Virus record (IMG/VR): IMGVR_UViG_3300021368_000405
Location: 1-30,209 of that record
Origin: a virus
Strand: one strand, 5' to 3'
Length of the DNA stretch: 30,209 nucleotides
Part shown: positions 6,916 to 14,056 of the stretch, piece by piece
How positions within the stretch are numbered: the first letter of the stretch is position 1
Layout: the number at the start of each line of letters is the position of its first letter
Notes under the pieces: model-generated
The model's input: the letters and a program-made list of their open reading frames with translations, nothing else
Told to the model about the DNA's origin: nothing
The model's database searches: none
Translations under genes and position numbers: made by a program

Positions 6916-7395
6916 GTGAAATTTATTGACACCTGGGATTTCCAACCAACAACTGATTTGGAAACTTACTTAAAAGTTTTCTTCGATACAACTCCTATCT
7001 TATATCCTCCTGGTAATAACCTAACTTTTATGGAAGGATATGTAGGATACACTGTCCACAGACATAAGCAGTTTCAAACTCAGTTGTTTATTGGACAGCC
7101 TAATGCTGTTGTTCCAGACCACACCCATCCAAACGTAGATAGTTTTGAAGTGTACATTTCCGGAATGACGTTTAGACATTCTGGAGAAACAGTCGCTACT
7201 CCAGAAACTATGGTACCTGGTAAAGCTATTTATGTAGCACATGATGATTGGCACGGTGGGGTGGCTGGTCCCAATGGTGGGTGTTTTCTTTCAGTGCAGA
7301 AGTGGTTGAACAACACCAAACCCACTAGCGTAGAACGTGATTGGGATGGTGAAACTATGGGAACCATCCATCAGAATTTAATTATTAAGCAGTAA
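6916..7395 (+). CDS. Cupin-like metal-binding protein
   Basis: A 159-residue protein starting at GTG 6916 (no ATG is available upstream). Residues about 68-80 read DHTHPNVDSFEVY, the His-x-His...Glu pattern of cupin motif 1. About 35 residues later VAHDDWHGG gives the motif-2 His, so a His3/Glu metal site in a small beta-barrel is likely. A Gly-rich PGKAIYV turn precedes motif 2. Cupins include dioxygenases, isomerases and sugar- or metabolite-binding proteins, so the substrate cannot be stated. The gene appears more AT-rich than psbA upstream, hinting at separate acquisition. It is probably an auxiliary metabolic gene in the photosynthesis island. Confidence 0.65.
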   Translation: MKFIDTWDFQPTTDLETYLKVFFDTTPILYPPGNNLTFMEGYVGYTVHRHKQFQTQLFIGQPNAVVPDHTHPNVDSFEVYISGMTFRHSGETVATPETMVPGKAIYVAHDDWHGGVAGPNGGCFLSVQKWLNNTKPTSVERDWDGETMGTIHQNLIIKQ

Positions 7396-7413
7396 ACTTC
7401 GTACGTTCATCCT

Positions 7414-7578
7414 ATGTTTGACATTCGAGTAGACGATGGTGGTGCACGTATCATTCGTGACGCCCTAAGAGAATATAGAAAAAACTGGTCTGGTGGTCAT
7501 CCACAAGAACAGATTGATATTGAGTTCTTAGAAACACAGTTTACCAAAATGGTACTCGAAGCAACACTGGACGCATGA
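7414..7578 (+). CDS. Small acidic hypothetical protein (54 aa)
   Basis: ATG at 7414, 18 bases after the cupin-like gene, encodes MFDIRVDDGGARIIRDALRE and a C-terminal helix-rich half containing NWSGGHPQEQIDIEFLETQF. It is acidic with no cysteines or membrane segment. The DDGGARIIRDAL...YRKxWSGG arrangement is vaguely familiar from cyanophages, but I cannot name a family. It fills what would otherwise be a gap between the cupin-like gene and the next small gene. Confidence 0.5.
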   Translation: MFDIRVDDGGARIIRDALREYRKNWSGGHPQEQIDIEFLETQFTKMVLEATLDA

Positions 7579-7623
7579 CTGCCTAAGCATGGAACGGGGC
7601 TTGGGTTTATTCCTGTACGAACT

Positions 7624-7734
7624 ATGTCCAACATCGTTATCCGCTACATCGCAAACGCTAAGAAGAAAGCAGAAAACTACAAAGTTGATGCTCTTCGTTA
7701 CCGTGGTGTAGTTTACAAGCAACTGGTTAAGTAA
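7624..7734 (+). CDS. Very small basic protein with a YRGVVY motif (36 aa)
   Basis: ATG at 7624 encodes MSNIVIRYIANAKKKAENYK followed by VDALRYRGVVYKQLVK. The C-terminal LRYRGVVY resembles the Leu-x-Tyr-Arg-Gly-Val-x-Tyr signature of cyanobacterial DUF4278 proteins, a weak match because the motif is short. The stop lies inside a 10-bp palindrome (GTAAGCTTAC, 7731-7740) that begins the capsid leader. An ATG at 7591 opens a different frame without recognisable features. Function unknown. Confidence 0.45.
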   Translation: MSNIVIRYIANAKKKAENYKVDALRYRGVVYKQLVK

Positions 7735-7897
7735 GCTTACAGGGGGGTGCAAGTCCCCCCACCAGTCTTGGCTATTGGCCGGTACGTCCGATACCCTTTA
7801 GCCGTCTAGACGGTGGGAAAGACCACATTAAAAACTAAAAAAATTTTTCTCAAACGTTTGGGAGTATCGTAACGCTAATTAACCTTACTCCAATATA
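7731..7897 (+). promoter_or_regulatory. Palindrome-rich leader upstream of the major capsid gene
   Basis: This 167-base stretch holds no gene but an unusual density of inverted repeats. They are GTAAGCTTAC (7731-7740), a hairpin with six G (7742-7747) and six C (7755-7760) around TGCAAGT, the 12-bp palindrome CCGTCTAGACGG (7802-7813), CAAACGTTTG (7851-7860), and GGAGTA (7861-7866) facing TACTCC (7886-7891). CCCACC (7758-7763) could alternatively pair with GGTGGG (7812-7817). An A/T block (about 7829-7849) separates the two halves. The capsid ATG has no Shine-Dalgarno sequence. A structured 5' leader, RNase processing site, promoter or translational control element are all possible. I recognise no named RNA family. 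Confidence 0.5.
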
Positions 7898-9058
7898 ATG
7901 GCTCAACAGTCCTCTACCAACCCCACTTCTCTTACGAATCTGGGTGCGGCTAACTTTGGCGCGGATAACCGTGCCCTATACTTAAAGCTCTTCTCTGGGG
8001 AGATGATCAAAGGCTTCGAGTATAACGCGATCGCTCGTGATCTCGTTATGAAGCGTACCCTGAAGAACGGTAAATCTCTTCAGTTCATCTACACCGGTCG
8101 CATGAATGCTGAGTACCACACCCGTGGTAACAGCATCCTCGGTAACTCCGAAGGAGCACCTCCGGTGAACGAGAAGACCATCACCGTTGACGACCTGCTG
8201 ATCTCCAGCGCTTTCGTCTACGAGCTTGATGAGACCCTCGCTCACTACGACCTGCGTTCCGAAATCTCTAAGAAGATCGGCTACGCTCTCGCACAAAAAT
8301 ATGACCGTCTGATCTTCCGTGCCATCACTCGTGGTGCACGTAAGGCTTCTCCTGTCCAAGGCTCCACTGCCAACAGCATGGAAGAGCCTGGCGGAACTCA
8401 GATCCGCGTTGGTACCGGTAACGCTGCCGATGCTTATAACGCTGGTAATCTGGTCAACGCTTTCTACGATGCTGCTGCTGCTCTCGACGAGAAAGGCGTC
8501 GGCACCGACGGACGTGTTGCCGTTCTTAACCCCCGTCAGTACTATGCCCTGATCCAGGACATCGGTTCTAACGGTTTGGTGAACCGTGATGTCCAAGGTT
8601 CTGCACTGCAGAGCGGCCAGGGCATCATCGAGATTGCAGGCATTAAAGTCTACAAGTCTATGAACATTCCGTTCTTCAGCCAGTATGGCACGAAGTACGG
8701 TACTGCCTCTACTACTAACCCTGGCGAAACTGATCCCGGCAACACCGGTGATTTCGTGGCCGAGGGTGTTGAGGATGCCCGTGGTCCTAGTGCCGGTACT
8801 AACGCTGTTGCCGGTATCAAGAACGAGTACGGTCAAGCCTCTAACTTCGCTAACAGCTGTGGCCTCATCTTCCAGAAGGAAGCCGCTGCTTGTGTCGAAG
8901 CCATTGGTCCTCAGGTCCAAGTCACCAACGGTGACGTGTCTGTGGTGTACCAGGGCGACGTGATCCTTGGCCGTCTGGCTATGGGCGCTGACTACCTGAA
9001 CCCTGCAGCTTGTGTGGAACTGTTCGCTGGTGTGGCTACCAAGCCTGCCGCTTTCTGA
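7898..9058 (+). CDS. Major capsid protein, T7 gp10 family
   Basis: Builds the icosahedral head (HK97 fold). Length is 386 residues, slightly longer than T7 gp10A (345). Diagnostic segments include ALYLKLFSGEMIKGFEYNAI near residue 27, DDLLISSAFVYELDETLAHYD, GRVAVLNPRQYYALI and a RDVQGSALQSGQGIIEIAGI block. The C-terminal part has FQKEAAACVEAIGPQVQV and ends ATKPAAF. Codon choice is strongly biased, as expected for a highly expressed gene. It is preceded by a palindrome-rich leader and followed 19 bases later by a strong terminator hairpin, the position of the T7 major terminator. Confidence 0.96.
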   Translation: MAQQSSTNPTSLTNLGAANFGADNRALYLKLFSGEMIKGFEYNAIARDLVMKRTLKNGKSLQFIYTGRMNAEYHTRGNSILGNSEGAPPVNEKTITVDDLLISSAFVYELDETLAHYDLRSEISKKIGYALAQKYDRLIFRAITRGARKASPVQGSTANSMEEPGGTQIRVGTGNAADAYNAGNLVNAFYDAAAALDEKGVGTDGRVAVLNPRQYYALIQDIGSNGLVNRDVQGSALQSGQGIIEIAGIKVYKSMNIPFFSQYGTKYGTASTTNPGETDPGNTGDFVAEGVEDARGPSAGTNAVAGIKNEYGQASNFANSCGLIFQKEAAACVEAIGPQVQVTNGDVSVVYQGDVILGRLAMGADYLNPAACVELFAGVATKPAAF

Positions 9059-9077
9059 TCCATATCTATTCTATCAC

Positions 9078-9104
9078 GGGGGAACTTCGGTTCCCCTTTT
9101 TTTT
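9078..9104 (+). terminator. Strong intrinsic terminator with UUCG loop after the capsid gene
   Basis: Stem GGGGAAC (9079-9085) pairs perfectly with GTTCCCC (9090-9096) around TTCG, an especially stable tetraloop, followed by eight T (9097-9104). It ends the capsid transcript 19 bases past the stop and occupies the place of the T7 late terminator between genes 10 and 11. Partial read-through would set a high capsid to tail ratio. Confidence 0.95.
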
Positions 9105-9113
9105 AATTTAACT

Positions 9114-9728
9114 ATGTCTGCACCATTTGCTGTGTCCACCGAACTGGACGCTGTTAACCAAATACTAAGCTCAGTGGGACAGGCACCTGTTACCACTCTA
9201 GACCAGCAGAACCCTGAAGTCGCTATTGCTTTGCAAACTGTACGTGAAGTAAATAAACAGGTGCAAAGTGAAGGCTGGGCTTTCAACACTGAATACCATT
9301 ACGGCTTCACGCCAAACACTGCTAACAAACAAATCACTTATCCTGATAACATTCTGCAACTTGACACGAACCGTTATCATCACATGGATGACTACGATCC
9401 TATCAGGCGTCAGGGTAAGTTCTATGATAAGTACAATCATACTTATGAGTGGTCAGGGACAATCTACGCAGACGTGCTATGGTTGTTTGACTTTGAAGAC
9501 GTTCCTCCTCCGATTCAATACTACATAACTGCTCGTGCTGCTCGCCTTGCTGCTACTAAGATGCTAGGTGACGGCACTACGGTTGACCTTCTTGGTGATC
9601 AGGAACAGCAGACCCGTGCTGCTGCTATTGAATATGACTGCAATCAGACCGATACCAGCTTCTTCGGCTGGCGAGATACTGAGAACACATACACTCCATA
9701 CCAACCTTTCCATACGTTGATCCGATGA
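9114..9728 (+). CDS. Tail tubular protein A, T7 gp11 family
   Basis: The gatekeeper ring linking portal to the tail nozzle. ATG at 9114 gives 204 residues (T7 gp11 is 196); an upstream in-frame ATG at 9012 lies inside the capsid gene and terminator and is rejected. The N-terminus ELDAVNQILSSVGQAPV is the conserved family opening, followed by EVNKQVQSEGWAFNTE. A later AARAARLAATKMLGD-type helix (TARAARLAATKML) is also typical. The stop overlaps the tail tubular B start (ATGA), so the two tail proteins are translationally coupled. Confidence 0.94.
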   Translation: MSAPFAVSTELDAVNQILSSVGQAPVTTLDQQNPEVAIALQTVREVNKQVQSEGWAFNTEYHYGFTPNTANKQITYPDNILQLDTNRYHHMDDYDPIRRQGKFYDKYNHTYEWSGTIYADVLWLFDFEDVPPPIQYYITARAARLAATKMLGDGTTVDLLGDQEQQTRAAAIEYDCNQTDTSFFGWRDTENTYTPYQPFHTLIR

Positions 9729-12700
9729 GTTCTATTTCCCAAAGAATACCTACTTTTCTGGGTGGGATTTCACAACAGGCCGATGTCCTTAAGCGGCCTG
9801 GTCAGCTAAAAGATGCTGTAAACGTCCTACCAGACTATGCTTTGGGAACACTCAAGCGGCCTGGTGGTAAGTTCGAAGCAGAGCTTATGAATGCCACAAC
9901 CAGTGGCAAATGGTTCTCTATTCTACGTGACCAAAACGAAAAGTATGTAGCGCAATATGATGGCACACAGTTCAAAGCCTGGGACCTTCTAAATGACGGT
10001 CGCCCTATGGCTGTTGATATGGGTACCAACTCTGGTGTCCCAACTGCCTGTAACATCGCTACTTTAAAAACTAATGTCGATGCTCTGAAAGCTGCAGATG
10101 CAGATGTAGACGTTAAAAAGGCAGATGTTCTAGCTAAAGAAGCTGTCTATGCACAGGCATTCACTGGTCAGACTCCTACTAAAACTTCTACACTCGACGT
10201 ACGTAACAACTATAAGAATGGTTACTACATTCCAGTTGTGGATACTGGCATTGTGGAAAACACTACAACTGGTAGTACCAACATTTTTGAAGACGGCAGT
10301 CTTATTGCAACTGTCGCCTCAGGCGGTACTTACCCTACTAATTACGTTAAAGGTACTGATCGTACCACTGACTATCCGCTCCTTAAGAGAGATGGAAACA
10401 AGATCTACGAATTAGTTAAGGTTGTTGCAGCTACTCATACACCAGCCCAGCTAGCCACAGCTACCACCAACCTGACTGCTGCTACTACAGCCTACAACAC
10501 CTCTGTAACCGCCTACAACACGGCTAAAACAGCTTACGATACTGCACAGACAGCATGTAATGTAACGACGCTTCCAAGCGATTCTATCACTATTACAACT
10601 GCTGGCAGCGGATTTACAGATGGCAGCTTTACTGCAGTAGCTCAAGATGGCAGCTCCACAAGTGGAGTCACTGGTGCTACGTTTGACATCACTGTTTCTG
10701 GTGGTGTTATCACTGCAGCAACTTTAAATAACGATCCCGGTACTTTTAAAGGAAACGATAAGATCAAGCTTACCGGTTATACTGGAGCAGAGCTGACTTA
10801 CAAACGTGGTGCTTATCTGCACGGAGCTACAGCCGATGACATTGAGCTGCTGACTCTTAATGACTATACATTTGTTCTTAATAAAAAGAAGAACACGCAG
10901 ATGTTAGCCGACAGAAGCCCTGATAACGGTAATGAAGGCTTTGTCATCATTAGTGTGGTGGCATTCAATGCTAACTATAATGTTGAAATCAACGGTGTTG
11001 ACCACAGTTTTACGACTGCTTCAGCCACTTCAAGCGCTGCCGTCGATACTAACGCTATTGTTACTGGTTTGGTTACTGCCATCAACAGTGGTACTACAGG
11101 TGCAACTGCTACAGCAGTCGGTGCCGGTTTACACGTTTCACACCCTAGCCCCCTGACTTCCTTTGGTGCGTCTGGTGGTGGTTCTGAGACAGGTGTGTAC
11201 AGTTTCCAGACTACCATTGCTACTCAGACTCTTCTGCCTAATCAGTGTAAAAACGGTTACATTCTTAAAATTGTAAACAACTCTGATATATCTCTTGATG
11301 ATCAGTACGTTAGTTTTGAAACTGAAAGTGGTACTACCTTTGGACAAGGTGTTTGGGTTGAGACTATTGCACCTGATCTAGAGTTCAAGTTAGATCCAGA
11401 CACGATGCCTCAACAGCTTGTACGTCAAGCTAATGGAGTCTTCAAACTTTCTAATGTAGACTGGACAGACAGGCTGGTAGGTGATGATCGTACTAACCCT
11501 GTACCCAGTTTTATCGGATTCCCGATTTCTAACATCTTTTTCCATAGAAACAGGTTCGGAGCCATCTCACGAGATACTGTTTTCTTGGGACGTGCTGGTG
11601 ATTTCTTTAACTTCTTTGTAACGACATCTGCTGCTGTAACGCCAGATGATCCTATTGACTTGACTGCTGTTACTCAGCAGCCTGTTAACCTGCACCACGT
11701 TCAAGAGACTAGCATCGGCCTGGTGCTGTTTTCTGAGACCGAGCAGTTCCTGTTGAGCACAGCTTCTGACTTGCTCAGCCCTACTGCTGTTAAGCTGAAT
11801 ACCCTATCTAAGTACGAATGTGACCCGGACATTCCTGTTGTTAACATGGGTCCAACGCTTGCATTCGTGTCTAAGACACCTTTGTGGACAAGGCTGTTTG
11901 AGATTACGGACATCCGTGATGACCAGCCACCTAAGTTCTTTGAAACATCTAGTTACGTTTCCGAACTTATCCCTTCTGCTGTAAACAGCCTGATTGCGTC
12001 ACCAGCCTTGTCGCTGGTTTCATTCGGTTGTGTAGGTAAAAAAACGTTATATCAATATAGATTCTACCAGACTAACCAAGAACGTCTAAGCTCTTGGTAC
12101 AAGTGGGAGCTGAGTGGCAAGCTATTGCACCAGTTCTTTGATGTTAGTACTATGTATGTCATTACATACACAGCTAACAACTTGGTGCACGTTGAGTCTA
12201 TTGACATGACTCAAGAAAGGGAAGAGGGATTCTTGACACTCCAAACTGGAGAAAAGACTGACACCTGCCTTGACTTGTTTACTGTCAATCCCAGGCGTGA
12301 ATATATTGCAGCTACTGATAAAACTAGGATTTTCTTACCATATCACCACGATAGTACAAGCAGTCCAAAACTAGCTTTAGTTAATATCGGTACATATATT
12401 GGAAGTGTTCAGACCGGTGCGTCATCTCAGACTGTCGGATCCGTTGAATACCCTACTGTCAATACTTCAGGCACAGATCACTTCGTGGAAACCCAAGGTG
12501 ACCAGCGTGGTCGTAACCTGATTCTAGGCTATGTCTATGACATGACAGTAACTATGCCTACTTTCTATGTTGGACAATCTGATGGTGGTTCTTACCGTAC
12601 AGATACAACAGCAGAACTTATTATTCACCGAATAAAAGTTGATGTTACCCTGAGCGGACCTGTTACTTACAGTGTTGGAATCCAAGGTAGGGATACTTTT

Positions 12701-12907
12701 ACAGAGGTTGTCAACGTTACACTGCCGGCTCAGTACCTGCTTAACAGTGTGAACATGACCCCTTCTGGTACCCACGAGATACCTGTGTATCAGCGTAACA
12801 AAAACCTGACATTTAAAATTGTTGGAGACACCCCTTTCCCTGTATCCCTGTTGGGTATGTCATGGGAAGGTAAGTATGTCCAGCGTAATTACCAGCGTAT
12901 GAACTAA
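9725..12907 (+). CDS. Tail tubular protein B (tail nozzle), T7 gp12 family, enlarged
   Basis: Forms the hexameric nozzle through which DNA exits. The N-terminus ISQRIPTFLGGISQQADVLKRPGQL is the family signature, with PDYALGTLKRPGG next. At 1060 residues it is about 270 longer than T7 gp12. The surplus lies mainly between residues about 100 and 360. It includes an Ala/Asp/Lys helix (ALKAADADVDVKKADVLAKE), a Thr/Ala/Tyr-rich stretch with AYNTA-type repeats at about 241-277, and a Gly-rich fibre-like beta segment (GATFDITVSGGVITAA). The conserved platform resumes later with SFIGFPISNIFFHRNRFGAIS. It ends one base into the next gene (TAATG). Confidence 0.93.
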   Translation: MSSISQRIPTFLGGISQQADVLKRPGQLKDAVNVLPDYALGTLKRPGGKFEAELMNATTSGKWFSILRDQNEKYVAQYDGTQFKAWDLLNDGRPMAVDMGTNSGVPTACNIATLKTNVDALKAADADVDVKKADVLAKEAVYAQAFTGQTPTKTSTLDVRNNYKNGYYIPVVDTGIVENTTTGSTNIFEDGSLIATVASGGTYPTNYVKGTDRTTDYPLLKRDGNKIYELVKVVAATHTPAQLATATTNLTAATTAYNTSVTAYNTAKTAYDTAQTACNVTTLPSDSITITTAGSGFTDGSFTAVAQDGSSTSGVTGATFDITVSGGVITAATLNNDPGTFKGNDKIKLTGYTGAELTYKRGAYLHGATADDIELLTLNDYTFVLNKKKNTQMLADRSPDNGNEGFVIISVVAFNANYNVEINGVDHSFTTASATSSAAVDTNAIVTGLVTAINSGTTGATATAVGAGLHVSHPSPLTSFGASGGGSETGVYSFQTTIATQTLLPNQCKNGYILKIVNNSDISLDDQYVSFETESGTTFGQGVWVETIAPDLEFKLDPDTMPQQLVRQANGVFKLSNVDWTDRLVGDDRTNPVPSFIGFPISNIFFHRNRFGAISRDTVFLGRAGDFFNFFVTTSAAVTPDDPIDLTAVTQQPVNLHHVQETSIGLVLFSETEQFLLSTASDLLSPTAVKLNTLSKYECDPDIPVVNMGPTLAFVSKTPLWTRLFEITDIRDDQPPKFFETSSYVSELIPSAVNSLIASPALSLVSFGCVGKKTLYQYRFYQTNQERLSSWYKWELSGKLLHQFFDVSTMYVITYTANNLVHVESIDMTQEREEGFLTLQTGEKTDTCLDLFTVNPRREYIAATDKTRIFLPYHHDSTSSPKLALVNIGTYIGSVQTGASSQTVGSVEYPTVNTSGTDHFVETQGDQRGRNLILGYVYDMTVTMPTFYVGQSDGGSYRTDTTAELIIHRIKVDVTLSGPVTYSVGIQGRDTFTEVVNVTLPAQYLLNSVNMTPSGTHEIPVYQRNKNLTFKIVGDTPFPVSLLGMSWEGKYVQRNYQRMN
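10444..10560 (+). repeat. Imperfect Thr/Ala/Tyr-coding repeats in the tail nozzle insertion
   Basis: Within the tail tubular B gene, short imperfect repeats encode successive TAYNTxxTAYNTAKTAYDTA units. The DNA units (such as acagcctacaacac) recur at about 21-24-base spacing with synonymous drift. The protein has heptad-like spacing of Tyr, suggesting a helical hairpin inserted in the nozzle. The repeats look like internal duplication rather than a mobile element. Confidence 0.55.
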
Positions 12908-13371
12908 TGCCTGATTCCACCCCTTCGATGTACGACCGTCCTGCTACTCTTGACGACGTTCCAGAGATAGTAAACAACATGCTATCTTCTGGAATGGAAG
13001 AGTATCACAGGAAGGGTCGACATCCTTTGCTCAGCATATCTGCCGATGTCTTAACCAGCACATGTCATGTGTGCATCAACTCAGATGGTAAGATTGTTGC
13101 TCTAGTTGGTTTTACTGATTTCTTCGGATCTCACCACTACTGGATGCATATGACAAATGAAATTGAAAAGAATCCAATTCAATTTCTTAAATATGCTAGA
13201 CGTTGGTTTAAAGACCACGCAAAGCAACAGATTCTATTCTGCACCTTCGATGCCCGTAACAAAGGTCTTCTGAAGATGTGTAAATCATTTGGATTTAAGG
13301 TACTTAACACCCGGTTCGGGAACAACACACTTTTACTAGAAACCGTTAGATTATGGCAATCGCAGCAATAG
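12907..13371 (+). CDS. Internal virion protein A-like protein, T7 gp13 position, GNAT-like
   Basis: A 154-residue protein immediately after tail tubular B, the gp13 place in T7 (138 residues). The sequence has an acetyltransferase-like layout: RPATLDDVPEIVNNML, a GKIVALVGFTDF strand pair, and a C-terminal DARNKGLLKMCKSFGFKV resembling the GNAT ending in which a helix follows N-(K/R)-x-x. T7-like gp13 proteins are known to resemble the GNAT fold without an established enzymatic role. It probably assists assembly or is a minor virion component. It begins inside the preceding stop codon and overlaps the next gene by 19 bases. Confidence 0.8.
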   Translation: MPDSTPSMYDRPATLDDVPEIVNNMLSSGMEEYHRKGRHPLLSISADVLTSTCHVCINSDGKIVALVGFTDFFGSHHYWMHMTNEIEKNPIQFLKYARRWFKDHAKQQILFCTFDARNKGLLKMCKSFGFKVLNTRFGNNTLLLETVRLWQSQQ

Positions 13372-14054
13372 GATTGGGTATTGCACAAGGTGTTATGGGA
13401 TTTATGGGCAACAAAGCCCAAGCTGCTAAGGCAGCAGCCGATACCGCTTTCCAAAACACAATCAATGAAGAACGTGCGAAGCTCAGTCTGGAGATGCAGA
13501 GGAAGAGCTTCAAGCGTCGTGGCGAACAAGTTAAGAAACAGTACCAAGTCAACGCTGACGAAATGTCCCGTCAGTACGAGCAGACCCAAGCTGTCTTCAA
13601 CGAACAGATGGCTCAGTTTGCTTACAAAAGTCAGGGCATGATTAACCAGCTCGCCCAGGTCGAGGGCAGCATCCGTGCTAGAGGTGGTGCTCAAGGCCGA
13701 AGCTCTGAACGTGTTGCGGCTGTTCGGGCTCTAGGTGAGTATGGCCGTCAGTCTAGAAAACTGTTGGACAACATGCAAAGTGCTGACCGCCAGCTAGAAC
13801 GCAACATGGGAGACATTAAGGCTACGTGGGCTAAAGCAGACCGTGCCGCATGGCAGACCCTGCTTACTAACCAGCCACTTCCTCAGTTTGTTGCTAAGGT
13901 TCCTGTACCTAAGTTTAACTCTGGCCTTGCTATTGGTAATGCAGTTCTTAGCGGTATGTCTACTGCTAACAGCCTGACATCCGATGGACTGTTTAGTGCG
14001 GACTCTTACAGAAACACAGCTTTGGGTGACCTCTTCGGTATTCAGAGAGGGTAA
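13353..14054 (+). CDS. Internal virion protein B, T7 gp14 family
   Basis: Core protein ejected into the host envelope, where gp14 forms an outer-membrane channel for DNA. The product is 233 residues (T7: 196). The N-terminal hydrophobic Gly/Ala segment (AIAAIGLGIAQGVMGFMG) is the likely membrane-inserting part. It is followed by a long Gln/Arg-rich helix (residues about 45-150) and a SIRARGGAQGRSSERVAAV block. The gene starts inside the 3' end of the preceding frame and stops two bases before the next start. Order and composition, rather than identity, support the assignment. Confidence 0.87.
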   Translation: MAIAAIGLGIAQGVMGFMGNKAQAAKAAADTAFQNTINEERAKLSLEMQRKSFKRRGEQVKKQYQVNADEMSRQYEQTQAVFNEQMAQFAYKSQGMINQLAQVEGSIRARGGAQGRSSERVAAVRALGEYGRQSRKLLDNMQSADRQLERNMGDIKATWAKADRAAWQTLLTNQPLPQFVAKVPVPKFNSGLAIGNAVLSGMSTANSLTSDGLFSADSYRNTALGDLFGIQRG

Positions 14055-14056
14055 TT

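Noticed and set aside
7742-7763. Cobalamin-riboswitch or tRNA T-arm likeness of GGTGCAAGTCC in the capsid leader
   Set aside because: The short match lacks a B12 box or the other conserved cobalamin elements, and no acceptor, D or anticodon arms can be built around it.
7858-7885. Sigma-70 type promoter before the capsid gene (TTGGGA as -35)
   Set aside because: No acceptable -10 hexamer at 16-18 base spacing; a phage polymerase promoter cannot be recognised by eye here.
7982-8920. Long minus-strand open frame (312 codons) antisense to the capsid gene
   Set aside because: It mirrors the strongly codon-biased capsid gene, has no recognisable domain, and every supported gene here is on the plus strand.
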